Shown here: positions 46,051 to 56,690 of the stretch, one piece after another
Numbering within the stretch: the first letter of the stretch is position 1
Layout of the letters: each line of letters begins with the position of its first letter
From: Ustulina deusta
Taxonomy: Eukaryota > Ascomycota > Sordariomycetes > Xylariales > Xylariaceae
Direction of reading: 5' to 3'
NCBI GenBank assembly: GCA_023159155.1
Contig: JAJNNX010000016.1
Span: 1 to 64,000 of the forward strand
Length of the DNA stretch: 64,000 nt
The notes under the pieces: model-generated
Databases searched by the model: none
The model's input: only the letters and a program-made list of their open reading frames with translations
Told to the model about the DNA's origin: nothing
Program-made: the position numbers and the translations under genes

Positions 46051-46977
46051 GGTGAACGGATCACGAGTGTGAAAGCCGGAAGCTGAAGCTGAAAGCTGAC
46101 GAGAAGTCGAGAACGGTACCAACAGGCAAACTGTTCCGGGTTACTCCAGGAAGCTGTCAGATGGTGGTGTCGTCGTTGAAAACGTGATGATAAGTAACAT
46201 CAGCCGGCATCTACATCAATTTAGAAATTTGGCCAGATCGCGGGGGCTGCTCTAGGTAGTACACACACGTGCTGGACTTGGTGGGGTACTAGGTATAATA
46301 GGTACCTAAAGATGGACAGTAGGTACCTAGGTAACTGACTGGTCGGGATGACTTCACTACCTACTTACCTACATACATACTGTGCTGCCCAGGCCTCACC
46401 TACCCGGGAACCTCCAACGAGAAGCAAATCTGTTTGAGTCTAACATACCACATCATTACCTAGGGAAGTAAGAAATTGCAACTGTTATAAAATAATTGAA
46501 AGCACCATGTACCTACTCAAGTACACAAAAACTCGGGTACCTAAAATATTACCCTAGGTAGCTTCAAAGTTGCTCAGAACTCCCTCCCAATCCATGTAGG
46601 TACCTTTGACGGGTCGGCGTCCCAAGCGAGCGATATGTATGGAAGTGGATATTGGGCTGGTACCTAGGTAGCTAACGAAGATCATTCACCTAAGAAATTT
46701 ACCAGCCGCATGCAGTGTCTGGCATGCACATGCATTTGGGTAATGAACTGTTAGATGCATATTATAGTAATGAGTGTGACATGCACGACGGGGCCCTTGG
46801 AAAGGTAAACTAGGTACCTCCAGGTACCTACCACACCGTGAATTCTGTCCATAAGTCTTGCGAGTGCATGACATGAAACATAGAGGACGCAGTCTTCATA
46901 TGTCACACGTTCAGATGAAATGTATGCTAGTTGTATCTTAAATCTATGTATCCAAGCAATGGTGGATTTAAGTTACT
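46051..46977. promoter_or_regulatory. Promoter region of N-myristoyltransferase, rich in TACCTAGGTA motifs
   Basis: No gene seen. Several copies of GGTACCTA/TAGGTACC and CCTACCTAC-type sequence occur between 46,290 and 46,830, including GTAGGTACCTAGGTAACTGA. The right end is the 3' UTR of the next gene. Confidence 0.45.
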
Positions 46978-48719
46978 CTATCGTATTGATCCATTTGAGT
47001 CTGATGAAAATGTTCTCATGACTGCAAGTGCAACAGCAGAGGATAGCATGACCCTATTGTGTCCTATACAAGCCAAGTTAGTCGAGTTGTTTCGTGTGCA
47101 CGGGTGTGCTGATAAGTCCATACCTCCATATGGTACTAGCTCTTGTCGGATGGTGATATCTGGCTCGGCTGTAGCAATGGAGATGAAGGTGCCATCATCA
47201 AATCGGGTGCTCCTTTGATTTTTCCACGACAAAAAAGCTTCGTTATCCAAGACTTGGTCGATCGTCGCGTTGGCAGCTGATTTGAAGAGCACGTCGCTTT
47301 CGTGGCACGGGATTTCCATATCATCTTTGGCGTGGATCAAAGTTAGGCGCAGCCTCGTTCGGGTTAAGCGAACTATTTCAGCAAGTCGACTAGCGGAATC
47401 CCACCTATCTACAATGAAACTTTGAAAAAGACGTAGCAATGGTGGTATCGGTCGTAGGGGAGAGAGAACCGGGATGAAGCCCGCACCATTGTAAGTGCTA
47501 AGCAGGGTAGGCACATTTGAAAAGCCGGCAATTACTACAACCCTCGGGGTTAGTAATTGGCATTTCGAGCATAATCTGGAGAGCTTCGAGAGCGTGGGAT
47601 TCTCAGGCATGATTTTGGCCCTCAAATAAGCCTGTCTACTCCTAAGGTCGCCAAAGAAAAACGAGGAAAATGACCTCAAGAATTGCTCACAGATAATACC
47701 AGCGAACTCGATCCCTCTTATAGCGAAATGCTCGGCAACACCACTCGTGACGGCAGTCCCCAAACTCTGGCCTAGCACAACAATGCGTTCGGAGGGCACA
47801 CCGGCAACTCTCATTGCCCAATCCACTACGGTAATGCCATCTTGAATTAGACCCGCCTCAGATGGAGAACCCTATTCGAAATGAAGTCAGTTGTTTCCCT
47901 ACACAAAACAACCCTAGGACTTGCTGAGAGCGGAAATAAACAGGTTCTTTAGCGCGTACTGTTGATCTCCCATAACCCCGATAATCCACACTGAGGACAT
48001 GGAAGCTTGAGGTGTCTGTGAGAGAGTGAAAATGTTCGGTTCTCAGACCTTGGGCAATATGCCCCGCATTCTGCATACGAAAGTTAGTTGGGACCGACTT
48101 GATGAGCCTGGATAATCCCGCATTATGGATAACATACTCCGTGGACTAGAGGGGGTTCAATTAGCCTCACCCTCAAACAAATGCAGGGCTCTCGGGGTCG
48201 GGCACAGAGGCATAACTTACATGAAATTACGAGCCGGGCACCAGGGTCGTCTTTGAGTATCTTAAATGATTCGCTTGCGGTGATATTATTAGAATAACCG
48301 GCGGGCGCAGCTTGGAGTCTGTCTTCGTGCTCTAGAACGGATCTTAAAGGGAGAACATGCCACGCATAAAGAGACTCGTTACCGGACGTAAGGGTAAAGG
48401 GTGTGACCTGGTTTCCTGCAAGAAGATCGAGAATTAGATAAGGAGCAGCAGGCATGAGGATGTGAATTGCTGGCCCACTTGCAAATCCCCAGTATTCCGG
48501 CTCGTCAAGATCGTGCCAAAACAGAGTATTCAGACGGTGAGCGTAAAAAAAGCTGACTATTGTGAGCTGATATAATATGCGAGCAGGACAGGACAAGGAA
48601 ACCCACTGTCTTTGAAAAAAGGAAAAGCCGCCAAGAAACAGGAAAGTCACGTAGAGACCAATGGGGGCACCGAAGCTGACGCCCAGTGGAATAGCCCACT
48701 GAGAAGGGCGAGGAGGCAT
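46978..48719 (-). CDS. Membrane-anchored alpha/beta hydrolase, ABHD12/BEM46-like (444 aa, 7 exons)
   Basis: Predicted serine hydrolase with one N-terminal membrane segment (WAIPLGVSFGAPIGLYVTFL). Exons: 48719-48607, 48552-48479, 48415-48221, 48145-48138, 48070-47960, 47871-47124, 47063-46978. All are in phase. Joins recover QRH-FFYAHRLNTLFWHD, GFA-R-NQVTPF, LVIS-F-HG-NAGHIAQGL, GYGRST-GSPSEAG and YGG-HNRVML. The oxyanion motif HGNAG (129-133) is split, with HG in an 8-nt microexon. The nucleophile is S203 in LGQSLGT. The acid is probably the Asp pair of HAKDDMEIP, and the histidine is H418 in GGHNRV. DYRGYGRS is typical of the family. Related proteins act on lysophospholipids or on polarity in fungi, but the substrate cannot be read here. 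It is divergent from the Swc3-like gene. Confidence 0.85.
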
Positions 48720-50125
48720 ATGAGAGACGACACCAGGAAACGAGTTACCGAACCTAGGGAGTTCTCGAGAAAAGCAGGGGCAGGGCTGTGGTTAGAGATT
48801 TAGAGAAGCTACTAGGTAGTTGCTCGAGGGCTTTGTATCTCTCGCAACCTTTGCAGTGGTTCTAACAGGGCGAATGATATCGCTCGGGCATTGGCGGGTT
48901 TAAATTCCTACAAGCAGGTAATTTGAAAGGTTGAAGGTGCTATCTGGTAGGTACCTACAGGCATGTTAATATAACATACCTACCTACATGTGGACGCCTT
49001 AGGTACCTACCTGCCTACTAAGGTAGATAAGTACCTAACATTGTACGGGGGGTTCCCTAGAGGTACCTAGGTAGGTAGGTAGTGTTGTGTAAGCCTAGTA
49101 TATGTATTACCAGGGGGTATTGGACTAACCAGCCCGAGATTATTTGTGTAAGAAATCAACTTTTATATTTTAGGTTGCCTAGCAAAACAAGCAGGCAGAA
49201 CTAGATTCAGAGTTATAACTTAATTAATTATAAGCTATTGTGCTATATTGAATTGTCTTTGTGCTATAGGTCCCGAAAGACAGGTGCTTTATTTTAATAG
49301 GCCTATAAGTTCTATTCCTTAACTCCACACTATACTAACAATTAGTAAAGTATAAAATTAATAATAATAACTAAAGTATTATTAGCGGTTAAAATTATTG
49401 CTTGGCTTATTATATAGTTTGACTGCAGTTATAGCTTGTATACATAGGTAATTCCATACATATTTTAGGAATACCTCCAGTATGTACTTTCAGCAGCATT
49501 TCCAACCTACAGGTATGCATTTCTATGTTTGCCCAGGATCCCCCCTTCCCCAGCTAGGTATCCACATAGGTAAGTGCACTTTAGCAAGGCAAATCCATAT
49601 TCCTTATCTGCTTAAACCTCAAATCTGTCTACCTAGGTAGTACCTACCTACCTATAGTATGTATGCCCTTACCCAAAGACAGGTAGCATATTTCTGCATG
49701 CAAGCGCCACTTTTCAGCTGACCCCCAACCCAGCCAACAAGGCACAAACAACATCTAGCCTTCTCGGTGGTCTACATACTTACAGGCACTCCATCTCTAA
49801 GCTCCCTACCCTAGGTACCTAGTAGACTTTGTCAGCACCCTCAAAGCCAAAATTCCATCTCCTGGCCTCATCCTTCCTAGCACATCATTCTCCATTTTAG
49901 CATCTTCCATTTTGGCATCTTCCATTTTGGCATCTTTTGTAGACCCTCCATGTGTACACCAATGCCGCTTTCACTACCATACCTTATATACAAATAGAGA
50001 CGATCACCTTTGTCTGGATCTCTAGCTCAAGCAAGCGGACGCGCGCGTGTCTCTCCTCTATCAAGCATCACACGATTCGACTCCCCCGTCTCGTATGTCT
50101 TGATTTAGTAGCGGCTCACATATCC
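48720..50125. promoter_or_regulatory. Divergent intergenic region with many TACCTAGGTA-type motifs
   Basis: About 1.4 kb between two divergent genes and no ORF of interest. Dense copies of TAGGTACCTA, ACCTACCTA and GGTAGGTAGGTA occur at 48,945-49,085, 49,630-49,655 and 49,805-49,825. A locally AT-rich patch at 49,160-49,400 resembles the flanks and may be a small RIP-affected insertion. CATTTTGGCATCTTC is repeated in tandem near 49,900-49,940. Confidence 0.45.
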
Positions 50126-52454
50126 ATGGAGAGGAAACGAAAGCTGCCTGCGAGGGCTGCCGCCCGCGTGGAACATGTTTCCAAGAAACGAAATTCCACG
50201 CCGCCCGACGTTTCTACAACATCTACGCCATCGTCCACCTTGACTTCCCCCCAGCCCGCCGAACCGGTTGCTCAAGAGCCGCCGCCGCCGCCGACATCTG
50301 CCCCGTTGCCTAAGTCGCTTCAACCCGGTCATCCCTTGCCGACTGTCGAGAAGCCGCAGCCCGATGATCTCTCTAATAAAGAGTTCCAGTCCATACAAGA
50401 GAGGTACCCTCTGCCCACTTGCCTACGCCCCGTGTGCTCAGTGTAGTTCTGACCAGCGTCTTTCTAGCGGTGTAATAGCCGAGTCGCTGTCGAGATCGCG
50501 CCAGAAATGGATAAACGATGGCGTGTTTGAAAAGTATTGGACGAAGCCCACTAAGCGAAAAGGCGTTGTGAAGGAGGATTCCAATAACCCGCCCAAGGAT
50601 ACTATGACCAAAATCGGCCAGGTCACTATCACTGTCGAGCCGCATGTGTTGGAAGCCACCATGTATGCCGTGAAAGACCCGAAGCCTGCGCCGACCGGCA
50701 ATTCGTCCTTCCGACCCATCATGCAGTACGGCCCTTCCAACGGTGCTATGCCTCCTCCCCCGAAACCCACCACTGCATCCGCACCTGCGGCTTCGCCCTC
50801 ACCGGCCACTATAGCCTCGCCTTCCACGGCCCAAACGCCTGTCCAAGCCGCACAGCCGACCCAGTCAGTGCGGCCCTCGTTGCCATCCGTTCCGCCGCCC
50901 AAGGAGGACAACAAGCCAACCACACAGCAGCATCCACCTCCGTCTGCGGCTCCGCCCTCAGCATCGCCGTCTCAGCAAATCGATTTACAGCGGCCCCAGC
51001 TGCCAACTTCTATCGACAGCCCTAACCCTGTCGTGTCCCCGCGAGGCCTCGAATCCGTACTAGCAGCACCCCAGCCTGCACATGCACCTGTGCCGGGACC
51101 TCCACATTCTCGACCACCGCAGCCTCCCCTTTCTCAACCTACCGCACCTTCGAGTCATCCACTACATGCTCCAGCGGCATCACAAACTCCCCTTGGCACC
51201 AGCACAAGCCTACCAGTGGGGTCGGTGGGTGGTACAAAGACGACCCCCACTGCGTCCAAACCCGCACAGCCTCCGGCGTCCGGAGCGGATCCTATCATAG
51301 TGACACTAGCCGAGAGAGCCTCCGAGGACCCTCACCTACGGGATCTTATGAAGCGGGTTGCAGTTGGCGAGGCAGCATCCCATGAACTAGCCCACTTCCA
51401 GAGGATTATCGACCAAATTACCTTAGACTACAAGAAGAAGGGGGTCCAACAGGGCCCGTCTGCTAACCAGCTCATCGTTGATAATAGAACTGTCAAGTAC
51501 TTCGCAGACGAAGTGCGAGCCATTGTGGAGATTATATTGGCATCTAATCCGACTCAGCGATCTAATGACTTAAGGCCACCGCCTGGAATTGATCCTTTGA
51601 TCATTCTTTTAGTCAAAGAAACACTGGACAAGCCGAACGTCAAGGGCTTAGTTCAGCGAATCTCAGAAGGAAAGACTAGATACACAGATGCTGTGGAGCT
51701 GAAGACTGTCCTAGACAAATTACACTCGCTAATAAGGCAAGACATTAAAATTCACCAGGCGGCCGCTACAACCAATTCACAGACCATACCCCAAAGTACA
51801 CCCACGCAAATAAAGGGGGAAGATGCAGCAAAAAAGACGCCTGCTCCTACCCCGACCCAGTCCCAGAGCGCCCCGGCATCACAACAAGCCCTGCGGTCAA
51901 AAGGCCCACCACCTCCGACAAAACCTGACATTACTGCTGTCGTTCTTGAGTTTGCTGGTGGTACGGGAGATAGGTATCTTTTCCCCAAATATAGCATCCT
52001 TGAGTTTTCAACCGATAGTACTCAGGTGGTTGCTTCCTTCCTGATTGTCCGTCGGGGTAGCAAATTGGAATACGGAGGAGATCGGACGTTGGACTACTAT
52101 CAACCTGTCACGCTTCGACTTCATTCACACTCTCCCAAAGTCCTGGAGAACCTAGCACGGGTGGTTGCACCGCAGGATGAGGTGCAACGGTATATGGATG
52201 ATGTTATGGAGAATATGACTCGAGCCGAATACGTTTTGCTCGCTATGCGCCTCCCTAGGGCGGAAAGGGAGGACCCGACAGATGAGCGTTCGGACATGCC
52301 CAGAGCCTCTGAAGCATCTCAACCTTCACAGCTACCAGGTGTATTATGGGACAGCAGGTCGACATCTGTGAGGCCTGCGTCGGCGAAACCAGCCTCGGCA
52401 AAGTCCACTAGCGAGGATGAACAGTATCAAAATTTTATTGCAACGGTCAGTTGA
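50126..52454 (+). CDS. SWR1-complex subunit Swc3-like protein (about 754 aa)
   Basis: Probable subunit of the SWR1 chromatin remodeller, which exchanges H2A for H2A.Z. Exons: 50126-50403 and 50468-52454, with a GTACCC donor and TTTCTAG acceptor, in phase. The N-terminus is basic (MERKRKLPARAAARVEH) and then Pro-rich. Across the splice lies the conserved block ESGVIAESLSRSRQKWINDG, VFEKYWTKPTKRK, then KIGQVTITVEPHVLEATMYA. This is the Swc3-domain pattern as I know it. Residues about 200-400 are low-complexity Pro/Ala/Ser/Gln. The second half has two repeats of a helical motif (DPLIILLVKETLDKPNVKGL and DPIIVTLAERASEDPHLRDL) and a conserved YLFPKYSILEFSTDSTQ segment with TRAEYVLLAMRLPRAER. The stop at 52,452 may not be the true end, since an open frame with good splice signals follows. 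The family name rests mainly on the N-terminal block. Confidence 0.75.
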
Positions 52455-52466
52455 TAGCTATTAGGC

Positions 52467-52660
52467 CATGCTACACTCCGCTACCTGTGAGAACCTATCG
52501 CAACGTCAGGGCAGACGGGATTCTGGTGCCAACAATATCACGCAAGCCATCCGGATTTGAAGACGATTACAAATGGCATGTGTTCAAATCGGTATGTTCA
52601 AACTTAGGAGAGGGTTGTAAAATAAATACCACTAGGTGCACTGGCGTTGTCGCGCATGAA
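52467..52660 (+). other. Possible extra C-terminal exon(s) of the Swc3-like gene
   Basis: Right after the stop at 52,454 an open frame reads YTPLPVRTYRNVRADGILVP, then SRKPSGFEDDYKWHVFKS. It ends at a perfect GTATGT donor (about 52,591), and a CACTAG acceptor follows at about 52,636. Joining it to the main frame would need a 41-nt intron (GTATCA...ATTAG), which is unusually short. It may be a conserved tail or chance. Confidence 0.3.
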
Positions 52661-52743
52661 AGCGTAGAGGATGCTTGAATTGATGAATTAAGATGATTCA
52701 GGTTCTAATTATCGATCGCCTAGCTATGAACGGTCGGTCAGGT

Positions 52744-54597
52744 CTATCGCTCGTTTAATTGCTCACCTGTAAGACACATCCCGGCAAGTAGCTCATCAAA
52801 CCACCGAGTCCTTTCTACGATGGGGGCATCTAGAGTAGTCGAGTCAGCAGGTACTCTTCAGGTGAAGGTGAGACGAGAGATAGCAATAGGGTTGATGATG
52901 GCTAGCAGGCGAAGCAAGCGAGTCTCGGGACGAGTTACTTACGACCCATTCCATCCACCACAAGGCCTTTACCTGGTTGCAGATACTCGATCAGCTTCCT
53001 CCCATGAGGAATGGAGATGATCTTATCCTCGGTGCCATGAAGCACTAGAATCCTCTCGCGGCCGACTTTATCACCGATCTCACGCAGCTGCGTCGCTGAC
53101 TTGTGATGCCAGCCGGCGGCGATGATTTGCAGTAGGAAGCCAGGCCTCGTGAAGCCCTCGCGGTCACGCTGCTTTGTGACCTCTTGCGCCGCGAAGCGGG
53201 CGAAATTGCTGTCGAAATGGCGATACGGCCACCCGCCTACAGGCATGCGGCACCGCGGCACGGTTTCGTCGGGCAAGACGGCATCGTCTGGTCCCGCGAG
53301 CCATTTCGCGGGGAAGACGTTTCCTGCGGTGTAGGCGACTGTGCGGTCCAGGCTGTGCCCGGGCTTTTGTATTAGTGGGAAAATCCAAAACGACTCAGCG
53401 ATCAGTTTTCGTGGGATAATAAGCTCTGGGGCGTGGTTGAAAACGCTGAAAATTGGAAAGACATGGACAAAGTTACCTCTTGGGAAGAAGCATCGTGATG
53501 CGGTTGACCATGTTTTCTGAAAAGCTCGTCGTATTCTCAATGGCGGCCGCTGTGCAGATAAGGCTCAAACTAGCTACCCGATGCGGTGCTGCGTAAGCAA
53601 GTTCTTGTGCAATCACTTCGAAATAGTCTGGAGTCAGCGATTCTTTTTTTGAAACAGGTTCTGGCGGGTATCCTCCGATTACGTCTCTGGGACTCGTAGG
53701 CTGTCGAAGGGGGGAAGAGAAGAGGTGTGGGTATTACTCACTGCCTCCCACTATAGTGTTAATACCGAGTTAGCTGTTTCTTCTCATGATAAGCATCTCT
53801 GTGAAGACGTTGAGGATGGTACTGTCCCAATCTCGGCCAACCTCAAGCTAATTCCGGTGGGCGGTATCCTAAGCGTGACATATAAACACGAAGAATTAAA
53901 ACATACTACTGATACCACATATGTGTAGTTGGTGCTCCGCGGTCCACGACAGGTGATCCAGTACCTCAAGGATGTCAGCGGCCATATCCGACGTGGTATA
54001 CCGCATCAGCGGCCTACCAGAGCGACCCATGCCTCTGTTGTCGAGGATGAGTACCGAGTACCGGTCACCGTTTACGTGTCCAAAATGCATGGTCTGCCTC
54101 TGCCAGGACGACTTGAGCACTCCCAAACCTGGGATAAGCTGGCAATTTGGGTCCCTTGTCAGCCCCAATATCTTCCGTTTCGTCACTTCGTTGATATTGT
54201 CATGTCCAGAGAGCAGAGGACTGCGACGTAGGATAGAATAAGAGAGGACAAGTGAAGATAGGCTTTGTCCTATCTCCTACCAAAGAAAGAAAAAAGAAAA
54301 AAAGCATACAACAAGCTTCACGGGACCATGACCGTGAATCTCCCAGTGGATATTGAATGGCCCGCCTCTCCCAGCTGCAACAGGCAGCATTCCCTCACGA
54401 TGCGGTTCAAGCTGCCAGATGACGGTGGGGAAGGCGTCAGTCTCGACGATCTGATCGACAGGCGGGAAAGTAGTGACGGCGGTCCTAACTGAGATTGTCA
54501 GTAAGGGTTGATGCTGCAGCCCCTCTCACGCACGAATGTTGTTGTATACAGTCGTGCAAGTCGGGGGTACTGAGCGAAATAGGGGAGACACTGACAT
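52744..54597 (-). CDS. Alpha/beta hydrolase with microexon at the catalytic serine (372 aa, 7 exons)
   Basis: Predicted serine hydrolase. Exons: 54597-54534, 54488-54310, 54138-53907, 53750-53742, 53615-53477, 53352-52943, 52829-52744. Each join restores the family pattern in phase. Visible in order are LPVAAGRGGPFNIHWEIHGH, LIPGLGVLKSSWQRQT, YSVLILDNRGMGRSGRP and MRYTTSDMAADILEVLDHL. The nucleophile elbow is GIS-MGG-MIAQEL, with S158 last before the intron and MGG from the 9-nt microexon. Next come KSLDRTVAYTAGNVFPAKWL and GWHHKSATQL; HGTEDKIISIPHGRK supplies the acid, and GMGHAPIVERTRWF has H345. The first exon (MSVSPLFRSVPP) is the least certain: it rests on a 45-nt intron with a TACTGAC branch site. 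The TAG at 52,744 ends the frame. Substrate unknown. Divergent from the TMEM205-like gene. Confidence 0.83.
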
Positions 54598-55342
54598 GTT
54601 TAAGAGACGCCAGGCCGAGATATGATGCCCGTGTGTCTATCATATATGTGTACTGCAATACTATACTCGTATATCTCGTGGTACAGCGTACTTCCGGGGC
54701 AACGATGCAGCGCGGTCTGGCGTGGTAGTTGACTAGATGGTTTCGTGTTGACTGGCTGCTTGCCTCGGTACCTCGCATTTAGGTAATTGATAAGGCGGGC
54801 ACGTGCCTAAGTACCAGGTATCTCAATCCACAGGTACATACCTGAGGTACATTAGGTACCTTACCTTATGTATGTGCCCATGTCCACTCCTAGTTGCTTA
54901 TGCAAATAGAAGGTAGTGCTTAATCGAGTGTTCGTGTTAAAATCCATGTGTATTGTATACCGTGTACTGTGCATGACCGTTTCTGACTCGCAGCAGCGAC
55001 GAGATCAAAAGACACGTCGCCCTCGTACGCGGCCGTCGATTTCCGCGGGAGAAGACAGGATGGCCGTTGACGGCGTCCGGGACAGTAGGGGCGCGCTGAC
55101 GGGGTCAAGCTCCGATGGGCCTCGGAGCTTAGTGGGCGCACTTGGCCTGGGGCTGCTCTCAACCTCGGGCAGTGCTCGGCCGTGTGAGGGCCTCTGCTAC
55201 GGCCAACTGTGGGCTATATAATGCAAGAAGAACCCACGTCCACCTGGGAGTCTCGAGATGGCCGACGAGACACGACCCCCAGAGCCAACCCCCAATGCAC
55301 ATCTCAACACCACCAGGACAGGCGCAAAGCGTAACCACAACC
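54598..55342. promoter_or_regulatory. Divergent promoter region between hydrolase and TMEM205-like gene
   Basis: About 745 bp. Copies of TAGGTACC and CAGGTACATACCTGAGGTAC lie at 54,770-54,865. A TATA box, GGGCTATATAATGC, sits at about 55,211-55,224, some 120 bp before the TMEM205-like start and in the right orientation. An upstream in-frame extension of that ORF to 55,142 crosses this box and is probably not translated. Confidence 0.55.
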
Positions 55343-55994
55343 ATGGACCCTCGCAGCCTTCTCGCGCCCCTTCATCTCCTCTCTTTCTCCGCCTTGCTCG
55401 GCACGCAACTCTACCAAACCTTCATCGTCACCAAGATCTGTTACGTCAGCCTCCCGCCGAGCGCCTTCACCACTCTCCAGAAGCGCTTGTTCCCCATCTA
55501 CTTCCGCAGCCAGTCCCTGCTGCTCCTGCTGACCGTCGTCACCATCCCGTCCCAGGGCCCGCTGACACTAATCGCCCACAAGGCCGCCTGGATCCCCTTC
55601 GCCGTTGCCGGCGTGACAGCGACCTTGAACTGGTGGGTCTACGGGCCACGCACCCGGCAAATAATGATTGAAAGGATCCATCAAGGTGCGTCGGCTTCCC
55701 TATTACCGTATGCTCTGCACCGCCACAGTAGATTACGGTTGCGAGAGGAATGATAGTAATGGTGACGGTGCTGACTCTGTAGCGATATTCACAACAGAAA
55801 CACGAGATGGGCTGCAGAAACAGACCACGGACGACCATGTCGTCTCCGAGACCCCAAGTCCCGAGATGCAGCGCATAAGTCGATCGTTCTCGCGCAACCA
55901 CGCTATGAGCATTCACCTCAATCTCTTGACTATTGGTGCCATGCTGTGGTGGGGTTACAAGCTGGCTTCGAACTTGAACTTGGAGCTGAAGTAG
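55343..55994 (+). CDS. TMEM205-like (DUF4149) membrane protein (184 aa)
   Basis: Small multi-pass membrane protein of the DUF4149/TMEM205 family; the human member is linked to drug resistance and vesicle traffic, and the fungal role is unknown. Exons: 55343-55685 and 55783-55994. The intron is GTGCGT...CTGTAG, with a GTGCTGACT branch site, phase 1. Four hydrophobic segments: LLAPLHLLSFSALLGTQLYQ, the LLLLLTVVTIP stretch, AAWIPFAVAGVTATLNWWVY, and MSIHLNLLTIGAMLWWGYKL at the C-terminus. GTQLYQTFI, QKRLFPIYF and WWVYGPRT are family marks. A hydrophilic loop joins TM3 and TM4, and the C-terminus is short. ATG context is CAACCATGGAC and it follows a clear TATA box. A second acceptor 13 nt downstream would shift the frame, so the first is preferred. 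Confidence 0.87.
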
Positions 55995-56690
55995 TGCACG
56001 CGGTCAAAAGACAGCCGTCACTGGAACTGTACGCAGCAGTCTTTAGGCCGCTATGGCCCCGCAGCATCCGCTCCTTTTGACACGACTTACCTACACTACA
56101 CTACATGAATAGGTAGTTGGATGCTCCTAGCGGGGATCCTGTTTCTGCGAGTAGACGGGAAGTACTGCACTAAGTGTAGTTATATAGCTTCGCCAGGGGC
56201 ATACCGATGTTGCCATGCCATGTGTAAGAATAACGAATCAGGTACTAGAAATATCAACCATTTCACTGTGATGTGCAGTACCTAGGTATTCGGGTAGGCT
56301 TAAACATGCTAATGTAGCTGCCCTGAGTGCCAGATGGTGTATGCCGTAGGCCGAGGATGTAGGTGCAAAGTACCGACACTACACTAGACTCTAGGAAATG
56401 AAGCTTCACAACCGGGAATAACTTCAAATTCTGGCAAATGCTACCCACTACACAACGCGACGGCGCTGAATTGTCACCATACTAACCAGCTTTGTATAGG
56501 AGAAAGAGCATACTCCAAGGGCAGCGAAGCAGGAGTTGGATTGGTAGCTTAAGGTTATTTGCAGTCACTTCTAAAAGCTGTTGACGTATTTCCACATGTC
56601 CTGCCATGCAAGCTAGTGTGGGGGTGTAGCTGATGTAGGTATTTGAATAGATGTACCGCATTCTTCGATTAGAACTTGACCGGCGCTAAT
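55995..56690. other. Gene-free transition to the AT-rich right flank
   Basis: No gene seen. The first 200-300 bp are likely the 3' UTR of the TMEM205-like gene. GC content drops sharply from about 56,690, where AATATATAGC-type sequence begins. Confidence 0.45.
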
